Shown: one piece after another, positions 1 through 7,686 of the stretch
Position numbering within the stretch: position 1 is the first letter of the stretch
How the letters are laid out: the number at the start of each line of letters is the position of its first letter
Assembly: GCA_030447685.1 (NCBI GenBank)
Contig: JAUJOK010000020.1
Span: 1 to 64,000 of the forward strand
DNA length: 64,000 bases
Direction of reading: 5' to 3'
Source: Armatimonadaceae bacterium
GTDB lineage: Bacteria > Armatimonadota > Armatimonadia > Armatimonadales > Armatimonadaceae
Position numbers and translations under genes: made by a program
The notes under the pieces: generated by a model
Databases searched by the model: none
Told to the model about the DNA's origin: nothing
Seen by the model: the letters and a program-made list of their open reading frames with translations, nothing else

Positions 1-49
1 CGGGGTTTGGGTGGGCTACCCCCTGGCGCATCCGCTGAGGTTCGGGGGG

Positions 50-634
50 CTAAATCTTCCCGGGCGGGGGCGCACTCCCCCGCCCCCCCCCTCCCGCCCC
101 CCCAACATGCACCACATGGGCAACCACCCCCCCGTCCCCGGGCGGGCTTGTTCTGGTGGGGCGGCGGGGGGCCGCCGCTGCTCGTCGCTCTTCCCCTCGC
201 CGCCACGGCGGCTGCGCCCCCCACGCCGCTTCCCGCGCCGTCGGCTTCACGCCGGGGTCGTAGATGCGGTAAAAGTAGCGTCTGCCCGGCTTCAGTCCGG
301 TGATGGCGACGACATGGTACGTGCGCGTTCCGGCAGCACCCGAATGGATGGTCACGGGCAGGGAAGGTGATTTCGGGGCGTCGGCGGGAACCCAGGCCGT
401 TCGGGGCACGTCGCCCTCGCGCACCTCCACGCGCGTTTCGCACGGCTCGCGCGTGAAGTATTGCAGCGTAAAGCCCGTACGCGCTATCTCCGTTACGGGC
501 CGCGTCGGGTCTGCGAGCGGTTGCGCGTCACTTTGATGCCTGGTGGGCACGGCATCTCGCGCCTGAGCAGGCAAAACAGCTATCATGAAGCAGAGATTAA
601 GACAGACGACAAGGGCAAGGCAGCAGGACTTCAT
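50..634 (-). CDS. Secreted purple-acid-phosphatase-N/FnIII-like protein, 3' part corrupted
   Basis: The N-terminus is a clear signal peptide (Lys, then a hydrophobic stretch, ending near AQA at residues 23-25). Residues 50-135 look like the Ig-like fold that precedes calcineurin-type phosphatases, with a strand reading GLKPGRRYFYRIYDPG. From about residue 140 the frame turns into Ala/Arg/Gly/Pro low complexity. That part lies over long G and C runs (positions 60-200), so the true reading frame is probably lost through indels and the catalytic domain is missing or beyond the window edge. The start codon lies 3 bases after the stop of the ROCO GTPase, so the two genes form one transcription unit. 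The signal peptide is certain; the fold assignment is a guess from strand pattern. Confidence 0.5.
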   Translation of the reverse strand: MKSCCLALVVCLNLCFMIAVLPAQARDAVPTRHQSDAQPLADPTRPVTEIARTGFTLQYFTREPCETRVEVREGDVPRTAWVPADAPKSPSLPVTIHSGAAGTRTYHVVAITGLKPGRRYFYRIYDPGVKPTAREAAWGAQPPWRRGEERRAAAAPRRPTRTSPPGDGGVVAHVVHVGGAGGGGRGSAPPPGKI

Positions 635-637
635 ATC

Positions 638-3175
638 TTAGCGTTTATACTCGGTGGCGTGGTGCTCACACAGCCAGAGATAGTGCCCTTCCGGTGTCAG
701 CACCTTTTTCAAGCCGCCCCATTGGTGCTGGGGGTCCTTCAAATCCAGTAATCGACGTAAAGCTCGCAAGTCCGCGCCCTCCGCATGCTGCCTTCCCTCG
801 TGCATTCCGATACCTCGGGCTGAGTCCGCTTCAGGGTGTTTCGTCTCGATATCGGGAAGCGTTTTTACCAACTGTTCCATCAGTTTCAGCCGGTCTGCAA
901 ACGCTTTCGCGTCCTCTTCTGAAAACCTCAGGCCCAGCAAAGGACTGGCAAACGGAGCCACGAATTGCAGCACTTTGACCAGCCGCTGCACATAGGGAGC
1001 CATGTCGCGGAGCCATTTGGCCGGGTCGTCAATCGTATATATGCCGCTATCCGGCAAGGGGTGCCAGTCGCCGGGGTAGTGACAAAGCAGTTGGAGTTCC
1101 AGCTTTTCCCCCACGAACCAGCGCCGCCATGTGTTGGTTTGCTGCGCGTGCAGGATAAAGACATTGGGGCAGTGCGACTCGATAAGAGACTGCTCCCGCT
1201 CAAACAGCTTCAGGAATTCGCGCTGCATCAGTGCTGTCTGGTCATCAATGCGCCGATTGATATCGTTAAAGCCATGCACTATAATATCCTGCGTGTCCCA
1301 AGCCAACCCGTACAGTAGCTTCGCGACCGGTACATCCTCGCCGGTTTTCTGGCATTCCACCGTCGGCTTCTTATTAGCTACTTTGAGCAGATATTCATAG
1401 TTAAACTCATAGCTACAGGGATTGCCGTTATGGCCGGGACAGGGAACCATGCGGGTGACCTGCAAGCCGGGAAAGCGTGACAGCGTTAACTCGATGCCGT
1501 CCTTGAGCAGCGCGAAAAAGTTCTGTGGGTGCGGACCGCGCGCCGTCAGGCGCAGATACCGCTCGTGGGGAAACGCCCGCGTCAGCGCCAGGTGTGTTTC
1601 CGTCTCATCCGAAGCAAAAAGGACGCCGTAACGCCAGTGCGTGTGCGTGGTGAAGCGATGCTGGCGTGCAATAAACCAGGTGGGAATGCCCGCCGGAATG
1701 GTGCTCAGTTCAAACTTCATGGAAATCTCATGGCAGGAATCGGCGGCCTGCATAGCATCCCACTCCGCGTGGTAGTCGGCTTCATCCTGGGGAAGGCGCT
1801 CCACCACCAGGCTGATCTCCTTATTTTCCAGCGTGCGGTACGAAAGGTCGAACTGCTCCATCAGCCGCAGGAACCGCTGCTGTATCATCGGGTCCAGGTC
1901 GCTCCAAAGGCGCTCCATCTCCGCGTGCGTGAACAGGCCCTTCTCCTGGATAACGTTCTCGCTTTCCAAAACGCGGGCGATATACTGTGTCACCCATTGC
2001 GGCTTGAGTATGACCGTGTCGTTCAGTTCCTCATTGTCGCGGAAGTGCAGAATGTCTCCTAATTCGTGAAGCCACTGAGTCAATACCTTAGCGTCCTCAC
2101 CCGTTACCCCGTGTTCCGCCAGGCGCTGCCGGAACTCCCAGGTTGAAACATGCTTCTCCGTATCCGGCAGGGCGCGCATGGCATTCGCGGCGTTCAGCCA
2201 TTCCGTGGGCCACGGCTCCCCCATAAGCGGCAGGCTTCCCGCCGCCTGGCGAATCGCCTCACGCAGTTCCTCCACGCCCGCGCCGGTCTTGTTGCTGATC
2301 GTGCAATGACCGATAATCTGCGGATAGCTGCGGCGCAGATCGGACAGCGGCAAATCGGCATCGCGTTCATCCGTCCAGGTAGCCACCAGCAGAACGGGTG
2401 AATCGGGCGCAAGCGCCTTGATGGCATCCAGCCAGTAGTAAAGCCGTCCCTGCTGAAACCCGTGTCGTGCGTTCCAGGCCATCAGGAACAGGGAGCGGTT
2501 CGTCAGAAAAAATTGATGCGTGGCGTGCTGTATCTCCTGCCCGGCAAAGTCCCAGGTATTAAGCTGCATGGTCACATTCGGTTCGGTCGGATGGGCCATT
2601 TCCAGGGTGCGGACCTCGATACCGTGTGTCGTCTCCTGCTGCTCTTGAAACGGTTCGCCCCGCAGTGCGCGCAGCAGGGACGTTTTACCCACGCCTCCCT
2701 GCCCGACAACGAGCATCTTGGAAACCCATTGCCGCTGGCTGGACTCTAATTGCGCTCGGAGATAGGCCAGAACCGCCTCGGTTCCCTGTGCAACAATCTC
2801 CGGCGGCGGGCTTATTAAAGGATTGTCGGAGAGGTCCAGTGCCTTGAGGTTAGTCAGGCGAGCGATTTCCGGCGGCAGCGACGTGAGTTGGTTCTCCCAA
2901 AGGAACAGTCTCTCGAGGTTAGTCAGCCGGGCGATTTCCGGCGGCAGCGACGTCAGCGCGTTGACGTAGAGGTACAGTTGCTTGAGGTTAGTCAACTGCC
3001 AGATTTCCGGCGGCAGTGACGTGAGTTGGTTGTCGGAGAGGTCCAGCGTCACGAGGTTAGTCAACTGCCAGATTTCCGGCGGCAGTGACGTCAGTTGGTT
3101 GTCGGAGAGGCTTAATAGAATGTCGCCCCTCCGAGCCGCCTGCCGTATCTTTTCAAGCACTTCCTTCTGGTCCAT
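638..3175 (-). CDS. LRR-Roc-COR (ROCO family) GTPase
   Basis: This is an 845-residue cytoplasmic ROCO protein. Residues 15-128 hold about five 23-residue leucine-rich repeats of the LTSLPPEI type. A Ras-like Roc domain follows, with P-loop GQGGVGKTS at 158-166, a G3 motif DFAGQE at 209-214, and TWTD at 266-269 where G4 would be TKxD. A COR dimerisation domain follows (residues about 330-520, with VILKPQW and a winged-helix pattern), then a C-terminal region I do not recognise. ROCO proteins are GTPases that dimerise through COR. No kinase domain is visible. I chose ATG 3175 because GGAGGAG lies 6 bases upstream; the frame stays open for 110 more codons but that part is low quality. It is transcribed ahead of the secreted protein at 50-634. 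Confidence 0.88.
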   Translation of the reverse strand: MDQKEVLEKIRQAARRGDILLSLSDNQLTSLPPEIWQLTNLVTLDLSDNQLTSLPPEIWQLTNLKQLYLYVNALTSLPPEIARLTNLERLFLWENQLTSLPPEIARLTNLKALDLSDNPLISPPPEIVAQGTEAVLAYLRAQLESSQRQWVSKMLVVGQGGVGKTSLLRALRGEPFQEQQETTHGIEVRTLEMAHPTEPNVTMQLNTWDFAGQEIQHATHQFFLTNRSLFLMAWNARHGFQQGRLYYWLDAIKALAPDSPVLLVATWTDERDADLPLSDLRRSYPQIIGHCTISNKTGAGVEELREAIRQAAGSLPLMGEPWPTEWLNAANAMRALPDTEKHVSTWEFRQRLAEHGVTGEDAKVLTQWLHELGDILHFRDNEELNDTVILKPQWVTQYIARVLESENVIQEKGLFTHAEMERLWSDLDPMIQQRFLRLMEQFDLSYRTLENKEISLVVERLPQDEADYHAEWDAMQAADSCHEISMKFELSTIPAGIPTWFIARQHRFTTHTHWRYGVLFASDETETHLALTRAFPHERYLRLTARGPHPQNFFALLKDGIELTLSRFPGLQVTRMVPCPGHNGNPCSYEFNYEYLLKVANKKPTVECQKTGEDVPVAKLLYGLAWDTQDIIVHGFNDINRRIDDQTALMQREFLKLFEREQSLIESHCPNVFILHAQQTNTWRRWFVGEKLELQLLCHYPGDWHPLPDSGIYTIDDPAKWLRDMAPYVQRLVKVLQFVAPFASPLLGLRFSEEDAKAFADRLKLMEQLVKTLPDIETKHPEADSARGIGMHEGRQHAEGADLRALRRLLDLKDPQHQWGGLKKVLTPEGHYLWLCEHHATEYKR
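2984..3110. repeat. Near-identical 69-bp leucine-rich-repeat units
   Basis: Copies start at 2984 and 3053, exactly 69 bases apart (23 codons). They match over 58 bases with one mismatch. More diverged units continue to about 2840. The repeat is inside the ROCO gene and encodes consecutive LRRs, so it marks recent repeat duplication or gene conversion, not a CRISPR or intergenic repeat. Confidence 0.85.
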
Positions 3176-3360
3176 CGTGTCTCCTCCAGGCTCAGGTTGC
3201 TTCCCTACCCATCCGGTGGTAACCGCAGTCTCAACTTCCCTTCGCGAATCATGCACCCACAATAGGGCGGTGGGTCTACCGTATAAGGCGCATCTTCTTG
3301 GGAACCCATTACGAGTTATCAGGTACAGCAGATTCGCTAAAACCATTGGATATACCTTTT

Positions 3361-3493
3361 CCCGGAGTGTGGACACTTCGGTCTGGGGGGCGCTGCCGCG
3401 CCGAACGTCCTGCGGACGAAAGAAGAACACTGGAATCCCGTCCGCAGGACAGTCAGCCATAGGCTCCCAAGCCAGGAGTGTCCACACTCCGGG
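3361..3493. repeat. Nested palindromic intergenic element, about 133 bp
   Basis: The 424-base gap between the divergent ROCO and GH4 genes holds this element. Outer arms 3361-3377 and 3477-3493 are perfect 17-bp inverted repeats (core GGAGTGTGGACACT). Inner arms 3407-3418 and 3439-3450 are perfect 12-bp inverted repeats (core GTCCTGCGGAC). There is no coding capacity. It is similar in size and plan, but not in sequence, to the element at 15872-16002. It could be a non-autonomous mobile repeat or a structured leader; I see no T-run that would make it a terminator. Nothing else is recognisable in the gap. Confidence 0.7.
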
Positions 3494-3599
3494 GTTACAG
3501 CCCACGCCCTCCTTACGCCCAAATGTTTTCTTCCGAAGGAGGCGTAATCGGGGAAGAAAGGGAAACTAAGAGCAGAACCTTCCGAAAGGAACCAAAGAA

Positions 3600-5156
3600 G
3601 TGGCATTGAAGATAGCGATGATTGGAGCCGGTTCCATCGGCTTCACCCGGCGGCTGATGGGCGATCTGTTGACCGTCCCCGAGTTCGCCGACACCACCTT
3701 CGCGCTGACCGACATCAATGAACATAACCTGGATATGGTGACGCAGCTTTGCCGCCGCGACATCGCCGGTAATAACCTGCCCGCCAAGGTGGAGGCGACT
3801 ACCGACCGCAGAGCCGCCATTGCCGATGCGGACTACGTGATCTGCATGATCCGGCAGGGAGGGCTGGAGGCGTTTCAGACCGATATCGACATTCCGCTGA
3901 AGTACGGCATTGACCAGTGTGTCGGCGACACGCTGTGCGCGGGCGGCATCATGTACGCCCAGCGTACGATTGCCGCGATGCTCGACTTCTGCAAGGACAT
4001 CCGCGAAGTCACCAAGCCCGGCGCATTGTTCCTCAATTACTCCAACCCGATGGCGATGAACACCTGGGCCTGCAACCAGTACGGCGGGGTGAACACCGTC
4101 GGGCTGTGCCACGGCGTCCAGGGAGCGCACTGGCAGATCGCCCGCTGTATCGAGCACTGGGCCAAAGGCGAGGGGCTTATCGGGCCGGACGAGAAGGTGC
4201 ATAAGCGCGATGTGGACGTGATCGCGGCGGGAATCAACCACCAGACCTGGTTCGTCAAAGCGCAGTGGCGCGGGATGGATATGATTCCGCGTATGCTGGA
4301 GCTTTTCCAGAACCACCCGGACTACCCGCGCACGGAAAAGGTGCGTATCGATGTGCTGAAACGATTCGGCTACTACTCCACGGAGTCGAACGGCCACCTT
4401 TCCGAATACGTGCCCTGGTACCGCAAGCGCCTTCCCGAGATCAAGGAGTGGATCGACCTTAGCTCCTGGATCAACGGTGAGACCGGCGGCTATCTGCGTG
4501 TCTGCACGGAAGGGCGCAACTGGTTCGAGACCGACTTCCCGAACTGGCTGGCGCAGGAGCCGCCTAAGTTCACCCCCGAAAAGCGCAGCGAGGAGCACGG
4601 CTCCTATATTATCGAGGGGCTGGAAACGGGGCGGCTGTATCGGGGTCACTTCAACGTCGTCAACAACGGCCACATCACTAACCTGCCCAACGGCTGCATC
4701 ATCGAGATTCCGGGCTACGTGGACAAAAACGGCATCAACATGCCGGTGGTCGGCGACCTGCCGCTGGCCTGTGCTGCGACTTGCTCGGCCAGTGTCCGTG
4801 TGCAGGAGATGGGCATGGAAGCTGCTGTGCGCGGCGATGTGACCCTGCTGAAGCAGGCGATGCTGCATGACCCGTTGGTCGGCGCGGTGTGCAACCCCGA
4901 AGAGATATGGCAGATGACCGATGAGATGCTGGTGGCCCAGGCCGAATGGCTGCCGCAGTACGCCCAGGAAATACCGCAGGCGCAGGCGCGTCTGGACGAG
5001 GCCGTCAGGAATGGCACGCGCGTCCACCTGATGGACGGCTTCGAAGGGGCGGCCCGCCTGCACACCAAGACGGTCGAGGAGATGGCGGCGGCGAAGGAAG
5101 AGTCCCGCAAGAACGCCCAGGCCGCCGACAAAGGCAAAATGACCACGAACGCCTGA
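3600..5156 (+). CDS. Glycoside hydrolase family 4 (alpha-glucosidase/alpha-galactosidase type)
   Basis: GH4 enzymes hydrolyse glycosides by an NAD+ and Mn2+ dependent oxidation-elimination mechanism in the cytoplasm. The 518-residue protein shows the Rossmann motif GAGSIGFT at residues 9-16 and the conserved NPM at 149-151. The metal-ligand pair Cys170-His171 lies in GLCHG, and GINHQTWF is at 211-218. Length is slightly above the usual 430-480. The CHG type of metal site fits the alpha-galactosidase/alpha-glucosidase (MelA-like) or galacturonidase branch; the substrate cannot be fixed from sequence. The start is GTG at 3600, preceded by AAAGGA, and is read as Met-Ala-Leu-Lys-Ile with the Rossmann strand starting at once. 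It stands alone, with a strong terminator after it. Confidence 0.93.
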   Translation: MALKIAMIGAGSIGFTRRLMGDLLTVPEFADTTFALTDINEHNLDMVTQLCRRDIAGNNLPAKVEATTDRRAAIADADYVICMIRQGGLEAFQTDIDIPLKYGIDQCVGDTLCAGGIMYAQRTIAAMLDFCKDIREVTKPGALFLNYSNPMAMNTWACNQYGGVNTVGLCHGVQGAHWQIARCIEHWAKGEGLIGPDEKVHKRDVDVIAAGINHQTWFVKAQWRGMDMIPRMLELFQNHPDYPRTEKVRIDVLKRFGYYSTESNGHLSEYVPWYRKRLPEIKEWIDLSSWINGETGGYLRVCTEGRNWFETDFPNWLAQEPPKFTPEKRSEEHGSYIIEGLETGRLYRGHFNVVNNGHITNLPNGCIIEIPGYVDKNGINMPVVGDLPLACAATCSASVRVQEMGMEAAVRGDVTLLKQAMLHDPLVGAVCNPEEIWQMTDEMLVAQAEWLPQYAQEIPQAQARLDEAVRNGTRVHLMDGFEGAARLHTKTVEEMAAAKEESRKNAQAADKGKMTTNA

Positions 5157-5173
5157 CGCGGCAGAGCAGGAAA

Positions 5174-5217
5174 GAGCGCCGATCTCCCACAGCGGGGTCG
5201 GCGCTCATCTTTTCTTT
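5174..5217 (+). terminator. Rho-independent terminator of the GH4 gene
   Basis: A 9-bp stem, GAGCGCCGA (5174-5182) with TCGGCGCTC (5198-5206), is followed by CATCTTTTCTTT. It lies 18 bases after the GH4 stop. Confidence 0.8.
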
Positions 5218-5221
5218 GCAG

Positions 5222-5227
5222 TACAAT
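5222..5227 (+). promoter_or_regulatory. -10 box of the PIN toxin-antitoxin pair
   Basis: TACAAT lies 19 bases before the antitoxin ATG, directly after the GH4 terminator. A Shine-Dalgarno CGGAGG (5232-5237) lies between them. No good -35 hexamer is visible, since the terminator stem occupies that position. Confidence 0.5.
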
Positions 5228-5246
5228 AGGCGCGGAGGTTAGAAAA

Positions 5247-5468
5247 ATGGGGACGGCATCTCTGGAAGAACGTGTAGCTGCTCTGGAAGCGGAAGTGCAG
5301 CGGCTTAAGAATGAGCGTGATAAGGCAAGCGATCAGGATATGCCCTGGTGGGAGAGGCGATTCGGCGCATTCAAGGACGATCCCATGTATGAAGAAGCGA
5401 TGCGCTTGGGCACAGAATACCGCCGTTCGCAGCCAGCTCCGGCGGATGGCGACGATGTACCTGCTTGA
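5247..5468 (+). CDS. Putative antitoxin of a PIN-domain toxin
   Basis: A 73-residue acidic protein. Residues 4-28 form a short heptad-like coiled coil (SLEERVAALEAEVQRLKNE), and the C-terminal half (WWERRFGAFKDDP) could wrap the toxin. It has no recognisable DNA-binding domain, so naming it an antitoxin rests on position: it has its own TACAAT box and CGGAGG ribosome site, and its 3' end overlaps the start of the PIN gene by 14 bases. That arrangement is typical of type II toxin-antitoxin operons. A search for homologues always linked to PIN genes would test this. Confidence 0.65.
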   Translation: MGTASLEERVAALEAEVQRLKNERDKASDQDMPWWERRFGAFKDDPMYEEAMRLGTEYRRSQPAPADGDDVPA

Positions 5469-5889
5469 CACCGACCATATCACTCTTTTGGATCGTGCCG
5501 GTGCGGAAGGCGAAACCATACACGACCGTCTTGCGCAGGTTCCGGCGGAGGAGATCGCAGCAAGCATTGTCAGTTATGAGGAGCAGATGCGTGGGTGGCT
5601 TGCCTATATTGCTCAACTGCATGGTGTGGATCGTCAAGCGGATGGATACCGCCGCCTGGAACGGATGCTGGATTTCTACTGCGCCACACCATTGCTGCTC
5701 TTTGACGAACGTGCTGTCGCAATCTTTCAGCGCCTCTGGCTGGCCCGCCTGCGTATCGGCACAATGGATTTGAAGATCGCCGCTATCGCTCTGGCAAACG
5801 AAGCGATCCTGCTTTCCCGCAATCTGCGCGACTTCCAGAAGGTTCCTGGCCTGCGCGTTGAGGATTGGACAGCGCAGCGAACTCAATAG
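5455..5889 (+). CDS. PIN-domain RNase toxin (VapC/FitB-like)
   Basis: 144 residues that begin with the canonical PIN strand MYLLDTDHITLL, whose first Asp is a metal ligand. Later acidic positions are a Glu in the VSYEEQM segment (about residue 44), an Asp in GTMDLKIAA (about 104), and the terminal RNLRDFQKVPGL motif. This is the layout of VapC ribonucleases that cleave tRNA or rRNA when freed of antitoxin. The start could be ATG 5446 or ATG 5455; I took 5455 because the hydrophobic beta strand follows at once. It is coupled by overlap to the acidic gene upstream. Confidence 0.88.
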   Translation: MYLLDTDHITLLDRAGAEGETIHDRLAQVPAEEIAASIVSYEEQMRGWLAYIAQLHGVDRQADGYRRLERMLDFYCATPLLLFDERAVAIFQRLWLARLRIGTMDLKIAAIALANEAILLSRNLRDFQKVPGLRVEDWTAQRTQ

Positions 5890-5910
5890 TGCGCCGCTAA
5901 CGAGGGAATA

Positions 5911-6233
5911 TTAGTTCTCGTCGTAATCGTGGCCCCGGATGCTGCACGCCGACTCCTGCCCAACTTTTGATGCCCAGTAGCTGCCGCCGGACGGACAGGC
6001 GGGACGGCGTTTCAGATAGCCGCGCGCCACCAGATCATGTGTCAGGTGGACGTTGGCCCCGTTAAGAAGCCGCGCCTCCAGAGCAAACTGCTCCTTCGCG
6101 CCGTCTGTCTTTTGCAGATTGCTGATACAGGCGCGGCGGCGGGATGACTCGCGTGCCTTAACGAAACTGGGCGTCGCTATGCTCAGCAGTCCACCAGCGT
6201 GAACCCGCGCCGGTTGCGTGTGATAGCCCGCAC
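5911..6233 (-). pseudogene. Decayed type IV prepilin-like gene
   Basis: From GTG 6233 the frame reads basic residues, then RRGFTLVDC and a stop at 6183. RRG|FTLV is a type III signal-peptide (prepilin peptidase) site. The continuation lies in another frame and is well conserved: SFVKARESSRRRACISNLQ, then a C-terminal CPSGG...CSIRGHDYDEN. That is the layout of the short pseudopilin/DUF1559-like proteins abundant in Armatimonadota and Planctomycetota. One frameshift and lost hydrophobic codons have separated the signal from the body. It could be a sequencing error, but the missing hydrophobic helix argues for true decay. Confidence 0.7.
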
Positions 6234-6435
6234 TTCGTATTTCCTTTCCTGCCTCGGCTTGCATCGCTTTGTGCCATATTTTTCAGAGGGTGCATGACCG
6301 TAAAAAAATCAGAACTTATTTCGCTGTCACGATTTTGTACACGCTGTCGTCACACCGGCTTTGTAGAATGCCGTCATACACCAAGGCGCTCCGGCCCCGA
6401 AAAAAGCGGGCGGAGAACAGGAGACGGAAAAGACG

Positions 6436-7266
6436 ATGAAAACGATGAAGGTGCTGACTGCCGGACTGCTGCTGACCACTGCTGCCGCTCTGATGCCATT
6501 GCGACCCGCACTGGGCTGTGATGAGTGCAAGGGTAAGAAGTCGGGCACGACGCTGGGCGACCAGACGATCCTGGGCAACGGGACGGCCCGCACGTGGGTG
6601 ACACTGAAGGACGGCAAGCCGGTGGCGCTGGGCGTGACGCTGTCGGAGACCGCGCTCACGGGACTGCCGGAAAATGTGACGCACCAGGAGCACACGATGT
6701 CGCTGCCCAAGCAGGTGAACGTCGCGCCGTTCGATCATATTCAATTGGACTGGACCCAGAAGGGACCCGAACCGGCCAATGTTTATGACAAACCCCATAT
6801 CTACATCCACTTCTACACGATTACCCGTGAGCAGCAGGCGAAGATAACGGCGACGGGCAAAGATGCGGCCATCGCCGTGAAGAAGCCGGACGCGAAGTTC
6901 ATCCCGGCGGGATATATCCTGCCGCCCATTCCTGCGCTGCCGCGAATGGGAGCGCACTGGATCGACCCGAAATCACCGGAGTTCAACAAGGAGCCGTTCA
7001 CCAACACGTTCCTGTATGGCACCTATAACGGTAAGATGGCCTTCTGGGAGCCGATGATCACCAAGGCGTACCTGGAAACCAAGCCCGATGTCCGCCTTCC
7101 CGTCGCGCAGCCGGGAACCTATGAAGTGCCGGGCTACTATCCGACTCACTACTCGGTGCGTTACGATGCGCAGCGCAAAGAATATACTATCGCTCTGGAA
7201 GGGCTGACCTACCGCAGCGGCGCACCCGCCGCCGTCAAGCCGCAGCAGTTGACCAAGCGCAAATAA
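6436..7266 (+). CDS. Secreted TTHB210-like (DUF5602) protein
   Basis: 276 residues with a signal peptide (residues 1-27, hydrophobic TAGLLLTTAAALMPL). The mature N-terminus carries a CDECKGKK Cys pair (residues 28-31), which could bind metal or anchor the protein. The region 110-215 has the hallmark pattern of the TTHB210 family: HIYIHFYTI, YILPPIPALPRMGAHWIDP, then TNTFLYGTYNGKMAFWEPMIT. The Thermus founder is an anti-sigma-regulated gene product of unknown function. Closely spaced His residues suggest a metal or small-molecule site; that is inference. The gene stands alone and ends in a very strong terminator. Confidence 0.8.
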   Translation: MKTMKVLTAGLLLTTAAALMPLRPALGCDECKGKKSGTTLGDQTILGNGTARTWVTLKDGKPVALGVTLSETALTGLPENVTHQEHTMSLPKQVNVAPFDHIQLDWTQKGPEPANVYDKPHIYIHFYTITREQQAKITATGKDAAIAVKKPDAKFIPAGYILPPIPALPRMGAHWIDPKSPEFNKEPFTNTFLYGTYNGKMAFWEPMITKAYLETKPDVRLPVAQPGTYEVPGYYPTHYSVRYDAQRKEYTIALEGLTYRSGAPAAVKPQQLTKRK

Positions 7267-7284
7267 GCCGTACAGACAAGGGGG

Positions 7285-7335
7285 AAAAAGCCATCGCCGT
7301 GCCGGCAGTAGGCACGGCGATGGCTTTTTGTTTTT
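7285..7335 (+). terminator. Strong Rho-independent terminator
   Basis: Perfect 19-bp stem, 7285-7303 (AAAAAGCCATCGCCGTGCC) with 7311-7329, a 7-base loop, and T-rich sequence on the right. A-runs on the left arm make it work on both strands. Confidence 0.92.
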
Positions 7336-7339
7336 GCCT

Positions 7340-7674
7340 CACCAGGCGGGTATAAAAGGTTACGATGAAGTATCAAACGTCCGCGTCTCCACCGTCGCCG
7401 TGGACCCGGTGGAAACGTCCGTCGTCTACGCGGGCGGCCCGGCCAATGTGTATGCCAGCCATCAACCATCGCCCGCTCGACAGATGCCGGTGCGACCTGG
7501 GCAAACCTGACCGTCACCACGCCGCTGACGGGAGTGAAGCGTGACGGCCCGCATGAAGTCGCCTGCGTCCGCGTCCATCCCCGAACGCGCGAAGCCTGGC
7601 TGAACGGCCAGTGCTTCGGCAGGTGGAAAATCGCCCCACCTGCCGCCGCCGCAGGCAGACAGGCAGGGCAGTAA
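7340..7674 (+). pseudogene. BNR/sortilin-type beta-propeller gene remnant
   Basis: The first frame reads VSTVAVDPVETSVVYAGG. A second frame beginning about 7477 reads STDAGATWANLTVTTPL and then VHPRTREAWLNGQCFG, ending at TAA 7674. Repeats of the form VDP...VYAGG...S.DAGATW are blades of exo-sialidase/sortilin-like propellers. Only about 1.5 blades remain, with a frame change between 7450 and 7477 and no start or signal peptide. It sits between the DUF5602 terminator and the converging ECF-WD40 gene, so it is a leftover of a larger secreted protein. Confidence 0.65.
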
Positions 7675-7686
7675 GCGCGTTCGGCG

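Noticed and set aside
1-370. Plus-strand open frames at the window start
   Set aside because: They are Pro/Arg-rich shadows of G/C homopolymers opposite the secreted-protein gene, with no ribosome site or family pattern.
2840-3110. CRISPR-like regular repeats about 69 bases apart
   Set aside because: They are in frame and encode leucine-rich repeats; there are no unique spacers.
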